From assembly GCA_903942465.1 (NCBI GenBank), contig CAJAPA010000004.1, forward strand, positions 1 to 38,283: a stretch of DNA of 38,283 nucleotides, in the 5' to 3' direction. This document shows positions 6,731-16,329 of the stretch, piece by piece; the stretch's first letter is position 1; every line of letters starts with the position of its first letter. The DNA comes from an uncultured Gammaproteobacteria bacterium. Its GTDB lineage: Bacteria > Pseudomonadota > Gammaproteobacteria > Xanthomonadales > Xanthomonadaceae. The position numbers and the translations under genes are program-made. Below the pieces are notes generated by a model that was not told the DNA's origin, searched no databases, and saw nothing but the letters and a program-made list of their open reading frames with translations.

Positions 6731-8014
6731 TCATTCCATGCCCAATTTTTCCATTTTGTAGCGTAATGCGCGAAAAGTGATGCCGAGTTGGGCTGCTGCT
6801 TTGGTCTTGTTGAACCGGCAGGCTTCCAGGGCCGCCTGGATTTGGGAACGCTCGAGCTGTTCGAGCGCTTCCGGCAGTGCTTTGGGTATGTCGGCGCCGC
6901 CATCGGCGCTTTCCGAACGATTGAACTGCAGATTTTCCGCATCAATCACCGGTCCCGTGGCGAGCACGGTGGCACGCTCAAGGATGTTTTCCAACTCGCG
7001 GACATTGCCCGGAAAGCTGTGCTGCAGCAACAGGGCTTCGGCCGCCTCGCTCAGGTGCATCCGACCCTGCGAGCCGCTGTGCTCTGCGAGTTCGGCCAGG
7101 AAGGCGTGGGCCAAGGGCAGGATGTCTTCGCGGCGCTCGCGCAGGGGCGGTACCAGCAATTCGATGACGTTGATCCGGTACAGCAGGTCGTGGCGGAAGC
7201 GCTTGGCGGCGGCTTCCTGTGCCAGATCCCTGCGGGTGGCCGAAATGATGCGGACATCGATGGCGCTGTCGGCGAATGCACCGATGGCGCGGATACTGCG
7301 GTCCTGGATGGCTTTGTGCAGCTTGATCTGGAACGTCAGCGGCAAGGCATCCACGTGATCGATGAACAGAGTGCCGCCCTGGGCCATCATAAATGCACCG
7401 GCCTTGCTGAAAAACACCGTATCGAGTTGGTCGGCTTCAATGGCATCGCATTGCACTTCCAGGAACGGTGCCCGGTTGCGTGGGCTTTGCTGATGGATCT
7501 GCTTGGCCACCACCTGTTTGCCGACACCGGCTTCACCGACGATCAGGATGGGCGCCAGGCTGCGCGCAAGCCGTTCGATCTGTCCGCGAAGATTCTTCAG
7601 GCCGGTGGATTCACCGACCATGTCCGATACCGGCAATCGGTGCTGTTCACGCAGAGCCAATGCCTGTTCGACCAATTTGCGCAGGGTGCCCAGATCGACC
7701 GGTTTGCTGACGAAATCGTAGGCGCCGGCTTTCAGGGCATTGACCGCGGACTGCACATCGCCGTAGGCGGTGATCATGGCGATCGGCATGCTGGCGTAAT
7801 GTTCGTTGACGTAGGTGATCAGATCGATGCCGCTGCCGTCGCCCAGACGCATATCGGTCAGGCAAAGATCGAAGCGGCTTTCACCCAGCAGCTGCTTGGC
7901 CTGCTGGATACTCTCGGCGGAAACCACATCGAGACCCATGCGCGACAATGCCGTGCTCAACAAATCACGGATATCGCGCTCATCATCGACAATCAGGGCA
8001 ACAGGATTTTGCAT
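6731..8014 (-). CDS. pilR: PilR-type response regulator of the NtrC family with a degenerate sigma54-activation core
   Basis: A 427-residue regulator paired with pilS. The receiver domain (1-120) looks intact: D10/D11, phospho-acceptor D54 (LTDM), T82 and K104. The AAA+ domain (about 132-345) keeps Walker A (GEAGVGK, 160-166), D219 of Walker B, sensor I near 255-264, LRERREDI (291-298) and FPGNVREL (334-341). Two features are missing. At 204-213 the sequence reads KAGAF then MMAQGG, so the TGA of GAFTGA and about 11 residues in all are deleted in frame. The Walker B glutamate is histidine (FIDH, 217-220). The Fis-type helix-turn-helix (about 388-425) is present. In known relatives PilR activates pilA through sigma54; this one probably cannot contact sigma54 and may hydrolyse ATP poorly. 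DNA binding and phosphorylation should remain. It follows pilS after 43 bases. Confidence 0.9.
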   Translation of the reverse strand: MQNPVALIVDDERDIRDLLSTALSRMGLDVVSAESIQQAKQLLGESRFDLCLTDMRLGDGSGIDLITYVNEHYASMPIAMITAYGDVQSAVNALKAGAYDFVSKPVDLGTLRKLVEQALALREQHRLPVSDMVGESTGLKNLRGQIERLARSLAPILIVGEAGVGKQVVAKQIHQQSPRNRAPFLEVQCDAIEADQLDTVFFSKAGAFMMAQGGTLFIDHVDALPLTFQIKLHKAIQDRSIRAIGAFADSAIDVRIISATRRDLAQEAAAKRFRHDLLYRINVIELLVPPLRERREDILPLAHAFLAELAEHSGSQGRMHLSEAAEALLLQHSFPGNVRELENILERATVLATGPVIDAENLQFNRSESADGGADIPKALPEALEQLERSQIQAALEACRFNKTKAAAQLGITFRALRYKMEKLGME

Positions 8015-8057
8015 GGTTCAAGTATAGGCGAGTACCGTTACAAATGCATGATATCGC

Positions 8058-9662
8058 TCAGAGTTGATCGCTGAGAAGGGCCTGTCCATCGGACAGGCGC
8101 AGGCTGAAGCGGGTGCCGCCGCCGAGCACCGGCTCGTAACGCAACAGTGCTTGATTAGCGCCTGCTAATTGCTTGGCGATATACAGGCCCAGGCCCGTAC
8201 CGTGTTCACTGGTGGTGTGGAACGGCGTAAACAATTGCTCGCGCTGGTCCGGTGGAATGCCCGGGCCGCGGTCACTGATGTCGATGACCGGGATCCGGCC
8301 GTCCATGCGTACCCCGATACGGACTTCGGCCGGAACGTGCGGGGCATGCCCGTACACCAGAGCATTGGTCAGCAGCACCGTCACAATCTGATGCAGATGC
8401 GAACGGTCGAACAGGGCAAAGACCGGTGCCGGTGTCGGGATCAGATGCAGCAGCGTGCGGTCATCCGGGTGCGTGCTCAGGTGTTCTTCCACCAGATTGG
8501 CCAGAAAGCCGCCGATTTCCAGGGTCTGTGGACTGGCGGTCTGGCGTCGGGCCAGCGCGAGAATGTTTTCGATGATGCCGTTCAAGCGCTTGCTTTGGCT
8601 GCCGATGATGTCCAGCATGCGGCGGTCGCTTTCGTTGACGGTTCCGGATTCCGCCAACAGTTGCTGGGCATAACTGATGGCGGCCAAGGGGTTGCGGATC
8701 TCGTGCGCGATACTGGCCGACAGCCGGCCGAGATTGGCGAGCTGCAGTTCATCGGCGCGGCCGGAAAATATCCGGCTGTCTTCAAGGAACACCAGATAGT
8801 TCAGTTCATTGAGCGTGACCGAGACGAAGCGCGGAATGACCACCGGCCCGCCTTCATACAGACTCAATGCTTCCGGCCGCTGTTCCGGGTGTTTGCGCCA
8901 ATGCACGAGCCGCTTGTCGAGCACCTCGGAATACTCCCGCAGCGCCTGGCCGCGAAGCAGGGATTGTCGGCTCAATTGACCCGCCGCTTCATTGCTGAGC
9001 AGCACCCGGTGGTGGCGGTCGAGCAGGATAACGCCGGAGCGCATGCATTTGATGATCTGCTCGTTCATCTGTGCCATTTCCGCCAGCTGCAGGCCACGCG
9101 TTTCGGCCAGCGCCTGGCTCAGCTGGGCCTGGCTGGCCAGCATCTGGCAGAACAGCACGGTGGCGGCATAACTGGCGGCGAACATCAGGGTCTGCACCAC
9201 ATCGGCATCGCCTTCGCCACGCAGGCGCGCCATCAGGTAGTGCCCGAACAGCAGGCCGATGCCCAGCAAGGTCAAGGCACTGCTGCGGCGCTGGCTCAGC
9301 AGCAAGCCGGCCGCGGCCATGTTGACCAGCATCATCAGCGCCGCGCTCTGGAAGCCGGATTGAAGCAGCCAGGCCAGAACCGCGAACACCGCCATGTCCA
9401 CGCCCAAGCCTGCAATCAGTTGCCCCGGGTGTGGATTCAGCCGGTCCCAGACCAACAACAGAGCGGCACTGAACAGATAAGCGCCGCTCAGAACCTGGAG
9501 GGTTTCCAGATTGACCGGATTCGGCGTGGGGGCGTACGGGCTGAACACCCAGAGTGCAAGCAGGGCGGCCTCAAGACAGCGGAACAGCGCAAAGTAGTAG
9601 AGCTCGCGCCGGCGCAACGGGCCATCGGTTCCCTGGGCAAAGGCTGGAGCCATTGATTTCAC
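8058..9662 (-). CDS. pilS: PilS sensor histidine kinase
   Basis: A 534-residue inner-membrane histidine kinase that would phosphorylate PilR. Six hydrophobic segments fill about residues 22-175, as in PilS of Pseudomonas and Xanthomonas, where the membrane part senses pilin in the inner membrane. A PAS-like region (about 195-300) follows. The HisKA domain has H320 in [13 protein letters not shown]. The ATPase domain shows the N box (N433 in LLTNAL), G1 DRGPGIP (464-470), the F box and G2 HGTGLGL (487-493). All catalytic elements look intact, in contrast with its partner regulator. The gene is divergent from sucC with 122 bases between the starts. No clear promoter was recognised for it. Confidence 0.93.
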   Translation of the reverse strand: MKSMAPAFAQGTDGPLRRRELYYFALFRCLEAALLALWVFSPYAPTPNPVNLETLQVLSGAYLFSAALLLVWDRLNPHPGQLIAGLGVDMAVFAVLAWLLQSGFQSAALMMLVNMAAAGLLLSQRRSSALTLLGIGLLFGHYLMARLRGEGDADVVQTLMFAASYAATVLFCQMLASQAQLSQALAETRGLQLAEMAQMNEQIIKCMRSGVILLDRHHRVLLSNEAAGQLSRQSLLRGQALREYSEVLDKRLVHWRKHPEQRPEALSLYEGGPVVIPRFVSVTLNELNYLVFLEDSRIFSGRADELQLANLGRLSASIAHEIRNPLAAISYAQQLLAESGTVNESDRRMLDIIGSQSKRLNGIIENILALARRQTASPQTLEIGGFLANLVEEHLSTHPDDRTLLHLIPTPAPVFALFDRSHLHQIVTVLLTNALVYGHAPHVPAEVRIGVRMDGRIPVIDISDRGPGIPPDQREQLFTPFHTTSEHGTGLGLYIAKQLAGANQALLRYEPVLGGGTRFSLRLSDGQALLSDQL

Positions 9663-9713
9663 TTGCTTTCATGGATTGGCTGAACTCCAGTATAAGCACG
9701 ATGCCCGCTGTTT

Positions 9714-9742
9714 TTGCCATTGGCGCCGGAAAAAGCGACAAT
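9714..9742 (+). promoter_or_regulatory. Candidate sigma70 promoter of sucCD
   Basis: TTGCCA (9714-9719) and GACAAT (9737-9742) are separated by 17 bases and match the consensus at 5 and 4 of 6 positions. The predicted start near 9749 leaves a leader of about 35 bases before sucC. Confidence 0.55.
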
Positions 9743-9784
9743 AGTGCCCCATTCCGGGACTTTCCCGTTCAACCCAGGTGTCGA

Positions 9785-10948
9785 ATGAACTTTCACGAAT
9801 ATCAAGCGAAACAACTGTTTGCCGATTACGGCATCGCCGTTCCCAAGGGCATCGTGGCCCGGACGCCGGACGAGGCGGTGGCTGCCGCCAAGCTGATTCC
9901 CGGCGACATGTGGGTGGTCAAGGCCCAGATCCATGCCGGTGGCCGCGGCAAGGCCGGCGGCGTCAAACTGGCGCGCTCCTTCGACGAGGTCAAGCAGTAT
10001 TCCAAAGCCATGCTCGGTACCAAGATGGCGACCTACCAGACCGCCGGCGTGGAGCTGCCGATCGATTCCGTGCTGATCTGCGAAGGCACCGACATCGCCA
10101 ATGAAATGTACCTGTCGGTGCTGGTTGACCGCGCCAGCAAGAGCATCACCTTCATCGCCTGCGCCGAAGGCGGCATGGACATCGAACAGGTCGCCAAGAC
10201 CAATCCGGACGCCATCAAGGCCGTGCATGTCGACTTCGTCCAGGGTCTGCAGGCCTACCAGTGCCGCAAGCTCGGCTTCGAACTCGGCCTGAACGCCAAG
10301 CAGGTCGGCCAGCTCAGCAAAATCATGCTCGGCCTGTATAAGCTGTTCAACGAAAAAGATCTGGCACTGGTTGAACTGAATCCCTTGGCCATCCTGAGCT
10401 CGGGCGATCTGGCCGTGCTCGACGGCAAGATCAACTCCGACGACAACGCCACCTTCCGCCATCCGGAACTGGCCGCCATGCGCGACATCCGTCAGGAAGA
10501 CAGTACCGAAGTGCTGGCCAGCCAGCACGACCTGAACTACGTGACCATGGACGGCGATATCGGCTGCATGGTCAACGGCGCCGGTCTGGCCATGGCGACC
10601 ATGGACGTGATTTCGCTCAGCGGCGGCTCGCCGGCCAACTTCCTGGATGTCGGCGGCGGCGCCACCAAAGAACGCGTCACCGAAGCCTTCAAGCTGATTC
10701 TGAGCTCGGACAAGGTCAAAGCCATCTTCGTCAACATCTTCGGCGGTATCGTGCGCTGCGACATGATCGCCGAAGGCATCATCGCCGCGGTCAAGGAAGT
10801 CGATGTCAAAGTGCCGGTGGTGGTGCGTCTGGAAGGCACCAACGTCGAAAAAGGCAAGGAGCTGCTGAAGAACAGCGGCTTGGCCATCACCGCTGCCGAC
10901 GACATCAACGACGGCGCCCAGAAAGTCGTGGCCGCCGCGCGCGCCTAA
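9785..10948 (+). CDS. sucC: Succinyl-CoA synthetase beta subunit (ADP-forming)
   Basis: A 387-residue beta subunit of the TCA-cycle enzyme that makes ATP (or GTP) and succinate from succinyl-CoA. It starts [17 protein letters not shown], the standard N-terminus. The ATP-grasp fold is evident from [20 protein letters not shown] (about 42-61), and the C-terminal half carries GGGATKERV and [12 protein letters not shown]. Length matches E. coli SucC (388). The frame stays open upstream to 9554, but the start at 9785 has a Shine-Dalgarno AGGTG and the family N-terminus, so the longer form is rejected. sucD follows after 17 bases and the two form one operon ended by the terminator at 11866-11897. 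Adjacency to pilS-pilR is typical of Xanthomonadales. Confidence 0.98.
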   Translation: MNFHEYQAKQLFADYGIAVPKGIVARTPDEAVAAAKLIPGDMWVVKAQIHAGGRGKAGGVKLARSFDEVKQYSKAMLGTKMATYQTAGVELPIDSVLICEGTDIANEMYLSVLVDRASKSITFIACAEGGMDIEQVAKTNPDAIKAVHVDFVQGLQAYQCRKLGFELGLNAKQVGQLSKIMLGLYKLFNEKDLALVELNPLAILSSGDLAVLDGKINSDDNATFRHPELAAMRDIRQEDSTEVLASQHDLNYVTMDGDIGCMVNGAGLAMATMDVISLSGGSPANFLDVGGGATKERVTEAFKLILSSDKVKAIFVNIFGGIVRCDMIAEGIIAAVKEVDVKVPVVVRLEGTNVEKGKELLKNSGLAITAADDINDGAQKVVAAARA

Positions 10949-10965
10949 TTGAAGGAATCAGAAGA

Positions 10966-11844
10966 ATGAGCGTTCTCGTCAACAAAACCACCAAAGTCAT
11001 CGTGCAGGGGTTCACCGGCACACAAGGCACCTTCCACGCCCAACAGATGCTGGATTACGGCACCCAGGTCGTCGGCGGCGTCACACCCGGCAAGGGCGGC
11101 AGCCAGCACATCGGTCTGCCGGTGTTCAATACCGTCAGCGAAGCGGTCGCCGCTACCGGCGCCGATGCCTCGGTCATCTACGTGCCACCGCCGTTTGCGG
11201 CCGATGCCATCCTGGAAGCGGCCGATGCCGGCATCCAGGTCATCGTCTGCATCACCGAAGGCATCCCGGTGCTCGACATGCTGCGCGTCAAGAACAGCCT
11301 GAAGGCCTATCCGGATACCGTTCTGATCGGACCGAACTGCCCCGGCATCATCACCCCGGGCGAATGCAAAATCGGCATCATGCCGGGCCACATCCATCTG
11401 CCGGGCAAAATCGGCATCGTCTCGCGCTCCGGCACGCTCACCTATGAAGCGGTCAAGCAGACCACCGACGCCGGCCTTGGCCAGTCGACCTGCATCGGCA
11501 TCGGTGGCGATCCCATGCAGGGTATGAACTTCATCGATTGCCTGAAGCTGTTTCAGGCCGATCCGCAGACCCTGGGCATCATCATGGTCGGCGAAATCGG
11601 CGGCAGCGCCGAAGAAGAAGCGGCCGAGTTCATCGCCAAGCACGTGACCAAACCGGTGGTTGGCTTCATCGCCGGCGCCAGCGCCCCGGAAGGCAAGCGT
11701 ATGGGTCATGCCGGTGCCATCGCCTCCGGCGGCCAAGGTACCGCCGCCGGTAAATTCGCGGCTTTGGAAAAGGCCGGCGTGACCACGGTGAAATCGCCGG
11801 GTGATCTGGGCAAAGCCATTGCCGCGCGCATGGCCGCGCTGTAA
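10966..11844 (+). CDS. sucD: Succinyl-CoA synthetase alpha subunit
   Basis: A 292-residue alpha subunit with the CoA-binding Rossmann domain at the N-terminus ([18 protein letters not shown], about 12-29). The ligase domain contains [11 protein letters not shown] and IGIGGDP. The catalytic histidine that is phosphorylated lies in GHAGAIASG near residue 247. It forms the heterotetramer with SucC. A GAAGGAAT ribosome-binding site precedes the ATG. All expected motifs are present and the length is normal. Confidence 0.98.
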   Translation: MSVLVNKTTKVIVQGFTGTQGTFHAQQMLDYGTQVVGGVTPGKGGSQHIGLPVFNTVSEAVAATGADASVIYVPPPFAADAILEAADAGIQVIVCITEGIPVLDMLRVKNSLKAYPDTVLIGPNCPGIITPGECKIGIMPGHIHLPGKIGIVSRSGTLTYEAVKQTTDAGLGQSTCIGIGGDPMQGMNFIDCLKLFQADPQTLGIIMVGEIGGSAEEEAAEFIAKHVTKPVVGFIAGASAPEGKRMGHAGAIASGGQGTAAGKFAALEKAGVTTVKSPGDLGKAIAARMAAL

Positions 11845-11865
11845 ATCGGCGCTTCGGTCATGATG

Positions 11866-11897
11866 AAAAGGGCGAACCTTGGGTTCGCCCTTTTTTT
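11866..11897 (+). terminator. Intrinsic terminator of sucCD
   Basis: GGGCGAACC (11870-11878) pairs with GGTTCGCCC (11882-11890) around TTG, followed by seven T (11891-11897). The A run at 11866-11869 extends the pairing. It ends 23 bases before the nadE start codon, so nadE needs its own promoter. Confidence 0.95.
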
Positions 11898-11908
11898 CGC
11901 CCCTCCTT

Positions 11909-11920
11909 TACAATAGCCGC
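11909..11920 (+). promoter_or_regulatory. Candidate -10 element giving a leaderless nadE transcript
   Basis: TACAAT (11909-11914, 5 of 6 to consensus) lies only six bases before the nadE ATG at 11921, immediately after the sucD terminator. The predicted transcription start falls on or next to the A of ATG. There is no Shine-Dalgarno sequence before this ATG. A -35 box is not evident because the upstream bases belong to the terminator. The same TACAATAGC string precedes the gene at 22784. Confidence 0.5.
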
Positions 11921-13570
11921 ATGAATGACACCCTCCGACTGGCGATGGCGCAGCACGATTTTCCGGTCGGTGCGCTCGCGCGCAATGCCGAAAAAATCTT
12001 GAAGCTGGTGGAACAGGCCAAATCCGCCGGCGCCGATGTGCTGTTGTTTCCGGAACTGGCTTTGAGCGGTTATCCGCCGGAAGATCTGCTGTTGCGTCCG
12101 GGCTTCCTCGCCGACTGCGAGCGTACCCTTGCCGAAATCGCCGCGCAGGTGCAGGGCATCACCGTGGTACTGCCCTCGCCGCGCGCCGTGGGTGCGGTGG
12201 TGTTCAATGCCGCCAACATCATTCAGGACCGTGCCATCGCCGCGGTTTACCACAAGCAGGAACTGCCCAATTATGCGGTGTTCGATGAGCGCCGCTATTT
12301 CGCCGCCGATGCCGATCCCTGTACGTTCACGGTCAAGGGCGTTACGCTCGGCGTGATCATCTGCGAGGATGTCTGGTTCGCCGAACCGATCGCCCAGTGC
12401 GTGGCCGCCGGCGCGCAGCTGGTGCTGGTGCCGAACGCCTCGCCGTTCGAGCACGGCAAGACCGCTCAGCGGGATGTGCTGTTGACCGGACGTGTGCGCG
12501 AAACCGGCACCGCCATCGCCTATCTCAATACCGTCGGCGGTCAGGACGAAGTGGTGTTCGACGGATCCAGCGTGTTGGCCGATGCCGATGGCATGATCCA
12601 TGCCAATGCCGAATGCTTCGCCGAACACCTGTTGCTGGCCGATTTCGATCCGGCCCGCGGGAAATTCCGCAAAGTGGATTGGCCGGACGAACGCGATGAG
12701 AGTTTCGAATCCCTGGCCTATCGCGCCATGGTGCGCGGCATCCGCGATTACTGCGGCAAGAACGGTTTTTCCAAGGCGCTGCTCGGGCTGTCCGGCGGGG
12801 TTGATTCGTCGCTGGTGCTGGCCTTGGCGGTGGACGCGCTCGGTGCCGGTAACGTCACTGCCGTGCGTTTGCCCTCACGTTATACCGCCGATCTGAGCAA
12901 CGATCTGGCCGAAGTCCAGGCCGGAAAGCTTGGCATTGCGCTGGAAACCATCGCCATTGAAGCCCCGTTCAGCGGTTTTCTGCAGGCCTTGGCGCCCTCA
13001 TTCAGCGGACTGCCTGCGGATGTCACTGAAGAGAATCTGCAGTCACGCTGCCGCGGTACCCTGATGATGGCGCTGGCCAATAAGAAAGGCGGCCTGCTGC
13101 TGACCACCGGCAACAAAAGCGAATATGCGGTCGGCTATGCCACCATCTACGGCGACATGTGCGGCGGCTATGCGCCGATCAAGGATCTATACAAGACCGA
13201 GGTCTATGCCGTATGTGCCTGGCGTAATCGGCAGGGCGACGGCGAGGTGATTCCGCAAGGTGTCATCGACCGCGCACCCTCGGCGGAGTTACGCGAAAAC
13301 CAGACCGATCAGGATTCCCTGCCGCCGTATGCGCTGCTGGATGCCATTCTGAAAGCAAGCATCGACGGCGAACGCACGCCGCAGGAAATCATCGATGAAT
13401 TGACGCCGCAATGGCCGGGCCATGATGTGGCGCACGAGACCGCGCGCATGCTGCGCTTGGTGCGTATTTCGGAATGGAAGCGCCGTCAGGCGGCGCCCGG
13501 GCCGAAACTGTCGCGGCGTGCCTTCGGCCGTGAACGCCGTTACCCGATCAGTTCGGGTTACGGCCTCTGA
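11921..13570 (+). CDS. nadE: Glutamine-dependent NAD+ synthetase
   Basis: A 549-residue two-domain enzyme that amidates deamido-NAD+ using glutamine. Residues 1 to about 250 form the nitrilase-type glutaminase domain with catalytic E45 (FPELALSGYPPEDLL), K112 (YHKQELPNYAVFDERRYF) and C148 (GVIICEDVWF). Residues about 260-549 form the synthetase domain with the PP-loop LSGGVDSS (290-297) and the later TTGNKSEYAVGYATIYGDM segment. The frame extends 14 codons upstream of 11921, but that extension encodes the terminator region and is unlikely to be translated. The stop codon abuts the bamD stop on the other strand (TGATCA at 13568-13573). Confidence 0.97.
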   Translation: MNDTLRLAMAQHDFPVGALARNAEKILKLVEQAKSAGADVLLFPELALSGYPPEDLLLRPGFLADCERTLAEIAAQVQGITVVLPSPRAVGAVVFNAANIIQDRAIAAVYHKQELPNYAVFDERRYFAADADPCTFTVKGVTLGVIICEDVWFAEPIAQCVAAGAQLVLVPNASPFEHGKTAQRDVLLTGRVRETGTAIAYLNTVGGQDEVVFDGSSVLADADGMIHANAECFAEHLLLADFDPARGKFRKVDWPDERDESFESLAYRAMVRGIRDYCGKNGFSKALLGLSGGVDSSLVLALAVDALGAGNVTAVRLPSRYTADLSNDLAEVQAGKLGIALETIAIEAPFSGFLQALAPSFSGLPADVTEENLQSRCRGTLMMALANKKGGLLLTTGNKSEYAVGYATIYGDMCGGYAPIKDLYKTEVYAVCAWRNRQGDGEVIPQGVIDRAPSAELRENQTDQDSLPPYALLDAILKASIDGERTPQEIIDELTPQWPGHDVAHETARMLRLVRISEWKRRQAAPGPKLSRRAFGRERRYPISSGYGL

Positions 13571-14434
13571 TCAGTTCTGGATTTCGCCCGCGAACGGGTT
13601 GAGGTGGTTCCAGCGCGAACGGCGCGTCGGCCAATTGCCGGTCAGATACGGATGTTCCGGGTAGTTGCTTTCCAGAACGCGACGGGCATCCTGTGACAGA
13701 CCGTCCTGTCCGAGTTTCTTGTAGGAGGCCGCCAGCAGGGCAACGGCATCATCATCGAAATCCGACTGCGGGTAGGTTTCCAGAACATACTTGGCACGGC
13801 CGACCGCCGAAACATAGGCATCCCGTTCGTAGTAGTACATGCCGACGGTAAGATCATGCTGGGCCAGGCGGTTGCGCAGGTAAATCATGCGCTGCCGCGA
13901 TTCTTCGGCGTATTTGCTGGTCGGGAAACGGCGCACCACATCATTGAAGTCGTTGTAACTCTGCTGGGCCGCGCCCAGATCTCGGGCCGAGGTGTCGAGG
14001 CGGGCGATTTTCGCCAGCCAGCGGTTTTCGCGGTCGAAATTGATCAGCGCCTTGAGGTAATAAGCGTAGTCGATGTCCGCATTGGTCGGGTAGGTCTTGA
14101 TGAAGCGGCTGATGGTGGAGGTCGCTTCTTCCGGCTTGGACAGTTTGTACTGGGTGTAGGCCAGATTGATCTGTGCTTTCTCGGACAATTCGCCGTAAGG
14201 GAAGCGGGCCACCAGGCGGATGAAGGTGCGCTCGGCCGTGTCGTAATTCTGGCCTTCGAGTTCCTTGACACCCAGCGCATACAGCGGCTCGAGCTCCAAG
14301 GTTTCGGTTTCCGGCAGCTTCTTGGTGCCGTCCATGCCGAAAAATTCCTTCGTCGTCTGGCAGGCGCTCAGCGAGGCCAACAAAAACAGGATGGCAAGCA
14401 GGCGGGAAGGGGCGGAAAGCGTCATAAATTTCAT
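13571..14434 (-). CDS. bamD: Outer-membrane assembly lipoprotein BamD
   Basis: A 287-residue lipoprotein subunit of the BAM complex, which inserts beta-barrel proteins into the outer membrane. The signal peptide ends in the lipobox LSAC with the lipidated cysteine at residue 25. Residues about 50-260 form TPR-like helices (YALGVKELEGQNYDTAERTF, ARFPYGELSEKAQINLAYTQ), characteristic of BamD/ComL. The ATG at 14434 was chosen because it gives a normal signal peptide. An ATG at 14425 and a TTG at 14455 are alternatives, and none has a strong ribosome-binding site. It is divergent from rluD, as in many gammaproteobacteria where bamD and rluD are neighbours. Confidence 0.95.
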   Translation of the reverse strand: MKFMTLSAPSRLLAILFLLASLSACQTTKEFFGMDGTKKLPETETLELEPLYALGVKELEGQNYDTAERTFIRLVARFPYGELSEKAQINLAYTQYKLSKPEEATSTISRFIKTYPTNADIDYAYYLKALINFDRENRWLAKIARLDTSARDLGAAQQSYNDFNDVVRRFPTSKYAEESRQRMIYLRNRLAQHDLTVGMYYYERDAYVSAVGRAKYVLETYPQSDFDDDAVALLAASYKKLGQDGLSQDARRVLESNYPEHPYLTGNWPTRRSRWNHLNPFAGEIQN

Positions 14435-14473
14435 AGTTAAGCGCCAAGTCGGCAATTAGTGGATAATACCCTA

Positions 14474-14488
14474 AGCTCGCATCGAGCT
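14474..14488. promoter_or_regulatory. Small inverted repeat between bamD and rluD
   Basis: AGCTCG (14474-14479) and CGAGCT (14483-14488) flank CAT in the divergent intergenic region. The element sits just upstream of a TATTAT-like -10 for bamD (reverse complement of 14463-14468). Function unknown; such short dyads occur by chance. Confidence 0.25.
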
Positions 14489-14529
14489 CCACGATTATTT
14501 CCCGCGCGAAGCGCTAAGCCATTGATTCC

Positions 14530-15531
14530 ATGAACCAGACCGCGCCAGACGCCATCGAAGAAAACGAACCCGAATGCATTGAAGCCACGGTGCCTGAGCA
14601 TGTGGCGGGCAAACGTTTCGACCAAGCTCTGGCCGAAATGTTCCCCGAGTTCTCGCGTTCGCGTCTGACCGAATGGATCAAGTCGGGTGATGCCCTGCTC
14701 GATGGCGAAATGGTCAAGCCGAAAGTGGCGGTCAACGGCGGCGAAACCGTCACGCTGGCTGCCCGCCAGCAAGTCGAAACCGATGCTGTTGCCGAGGACA
14801 TTCCGCTCGAGGTGCTCTATGCCGATGCCGATGTGCTGGTGGTCAACAAGCCGGCCGGCCTGGTGGTGCACCCGGGGGCCGGTAACCCGCGCGGCACCAT
14901 GGTCAATGCCCTGCTGCATTATGATCCGGAACTCGCGCAGTTGCCGCGTGCCGGGATTGTGCACCGCTTGGATAAAGACACCTCCGGCCTGATGGTGGTG
15001 GCGCGTTCCTTGCGGGCGCACGCCGGCCTGATTGAACAATTGTCATCGCGCGCCGTGCACCGCCAGTATGTGGCGGTAGTGCAGGGCCCGATGGTGGCCG
15101 GCAACACCGTTGACGCGCCGATTGACCGCCATCCGCACGACCGCATCCGCATGGCAGTGTCGAAGCCAGGCACGGGCCGCGAGGCCATCACCCACTACCG
15201 CGTCCGTGAGAAATTCCGCAGCCATACCGTGGTGGAATGCCGTCTCGAAACCGGCCGCACCCATCAGATCCGCGTGCACATGGCCTATGTCAAACATCCG
15301 CTGATCGGTGATCCGCTGTACGGCGGGTCGTTCAAGCTGCCGAAGGCCGCGACCGATGCGTTGGTCGAGGCACTGCGCGCGTTCCGCCGGCAGGCCCTGC
15401 ATGCCGAGAAACTGTCATTCACCCATCCGGTCAGCGGCGACACCCTGAGTTTCGAATCGCCCTTGCCGGCCGACATGGTCGCCCTGATCGACACCCTGCG
15501 CGACGACACCCGCCAATTCAACGCGGCATGA
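14530..15531 (+). CDS. rluD: 23S rRNA pseudouridine synthase RluD
   Basis: A 333-residue pseudouridine synthase that modifies U1911, U1915 and U1917 (E. coli numbering) in helix 69 of 23S rRNA. An S4 RNA-binding domain occupies about residues 26-90 ([20 protein letters not shown]). The catalytic domain carries the RluA-family signature [12 protein letters not shown] with catalytic D148, and later [12 protein letters not shown]. Length and motifs match RluD rather than the shorter RluC/RluA forms; the context divergent from bamD supports RluD. No obvious Shine-Dalgarno precedes the ATG. The stop overlaps the start of the next gene by four bases. Confidence 0.95.
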   Translation: MNQTAPDAIEENEPECIEATVPEHVAGKRFDQALAEMFPEFSRSRLTEWIKSGDALLDGEMVKPKVAVNGGETVTLAARQQVETDAVAEDIPLEVLYADADVLVVNKPAGLVVHPGAGNPRGTMVNALLHYDPELAQLPRAGIVHRLDKDTSGLMVVARSLRAHAGLIEQLSSRAVHRQYVAVVQGPMVAGNTVDAPIDRHPHDRIRMAVSKPGTGREAITHYRVREKFRSHTVVECRLETGRTHQIRVHMAYVKHPLIGDPLYGGSFKLPKAATDALVEALRAFRRQALHAEKLSFTHPVSGDTLSFESPLPADMVALIDTLRDDTRQFNAA

Positions 15532-16262
15532 GCGACATCCTCCGGCCCGACTGGCCGGTGCCGGCCAATATCCATGCCTTCACCACCACGCGTCTGGGGC
15601 CGGGTGTTTCCGAACTGCCGTTCTACCGTTTCAATCTGGGCGCCCGCTGCGGGGACTCGCCGATGGATGTGCAAGCCAACCGCGAGGCGCTGCGTCGGGA
15701 GTACCGGTTGCCGGGCGAACCCTTATGGTTGCATCAGGTGCATGGCATCGAGGTGGTCAGCGATGATGGCACGCGCGGCAGCGACCCGCTGGCCGATGCC
15801 TCAGTCACCGAAATTCCCGGAAGCGTGCTGGCGGTGCTGACCGCCGACTGCCTGCCGGTGTTGTTCTGCAATACGTCCGGCACGGAAGTTGCCGCCGCCC
15901 ATGCCGGTTGGCGCGGGTTGGCGGCCGGCATGCTGGAGGCGACGGTCGACGCCATGCAATCCCCACCTGAAACCCTGTTGGCGTGGTTGGGCCCGGCCGC
16001 CGGTGCGGCGCGCTATGAGGTCGGCGAAGAGGTCCGGCAGGCATTTGTCTCGGTCGATGAAGATGCCGCATCGGCATTCACGCCGACCCGCCCGGGGCAT
16101 TACCGGATTGATATGCCCGCCATCGCGCGGCAACGTCTGACCGCCTGCGGCGTAACTCGGGTCTATGGCGGGGAGCATTGCACGCTTGCCGATATCCGTT
16201 TTTATTCGCACCGGCGCGAACAGCGCACCGGTCGCATGGCCAGCCTGATCTGGATGGCATGA
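15528..16262 (+). CDS. pgeF: PgeF-type copper-binding (laccase-domain) purine nucleoside phosphorylase/peptidoglycan-editing factor
   Basis: A 244-residue member of the YfiH/DUF152 family. These cytoplasmic enzymes have purine nucleoside phosphorylase/adenosine deaminase activity, and in E. coli PgeF limits wrong amino-acid incorporation into peptidoglycan stems. The metal ligands are visible: H72 (LWLHQVHG), C108 (LTADCLPV) and H125 (AAAHAGWRG). The C-terminal [15 protein letters not shown] is a family signature. Its ATG overlaps the rluD TGA (ATGA, 15528-15531), giving a coupled rluD-pgeF pair as in E. coli. Confidence 0.94.
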   Translation: MSDILRPDWPVPANIHAFTTTRLGPGVSELPFYRFNLGARCGDSPMDVQANREALRREYRLPGEPLWLHQVHGIEVVSDDGTRGSDPLADASVTEIPGSVLAVLTADCLPVLFCNTSGTEVAAAHAGWRGLAAGMLEATVDAMQSPPETLLAWLGPAAGAARYEVGEEVRQAFVSVDEDAASAFTPTRPGHYRIDMPAIARQRLTACGVTRVYGGEHCTLADIRFYSHRREQRTGRMASLIWMA

Positions 16263-16271
16263 CTTCCGGCA

Positions 16272-16301
16272 GTGACGGAGGGTCATTGACGCCGATACAC
16301 T
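16272..16301 (+). promoter_or_regulatory. Weak candidate sigma70 promoter of the TPR gene
   Basis: GTGACG (16272-16277) and TACACT (16296-16301) are 18 bases apart, each matching consensus at 4 of 6. A transcription start near 16308 would leave about 22 bases of leader. Confidence 0.3.
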
Positions 16302-16329
16302 GCCTGCAACTCAATTCGGAATCCGCACC

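Noticed and set aside
8169-9656. Plus-strand open frame of about 495 codons opposite pilS
   Set aside because: Antisense shadow of a fully motif-supported histidine kinase.
9554-9784. 77-codon N-terminal extension of sucC
   Set aside because: It crosses the pilS 5' end and the promoter; the family N-terminus begins at 9785 with a Shine-Dalgarno sequence.
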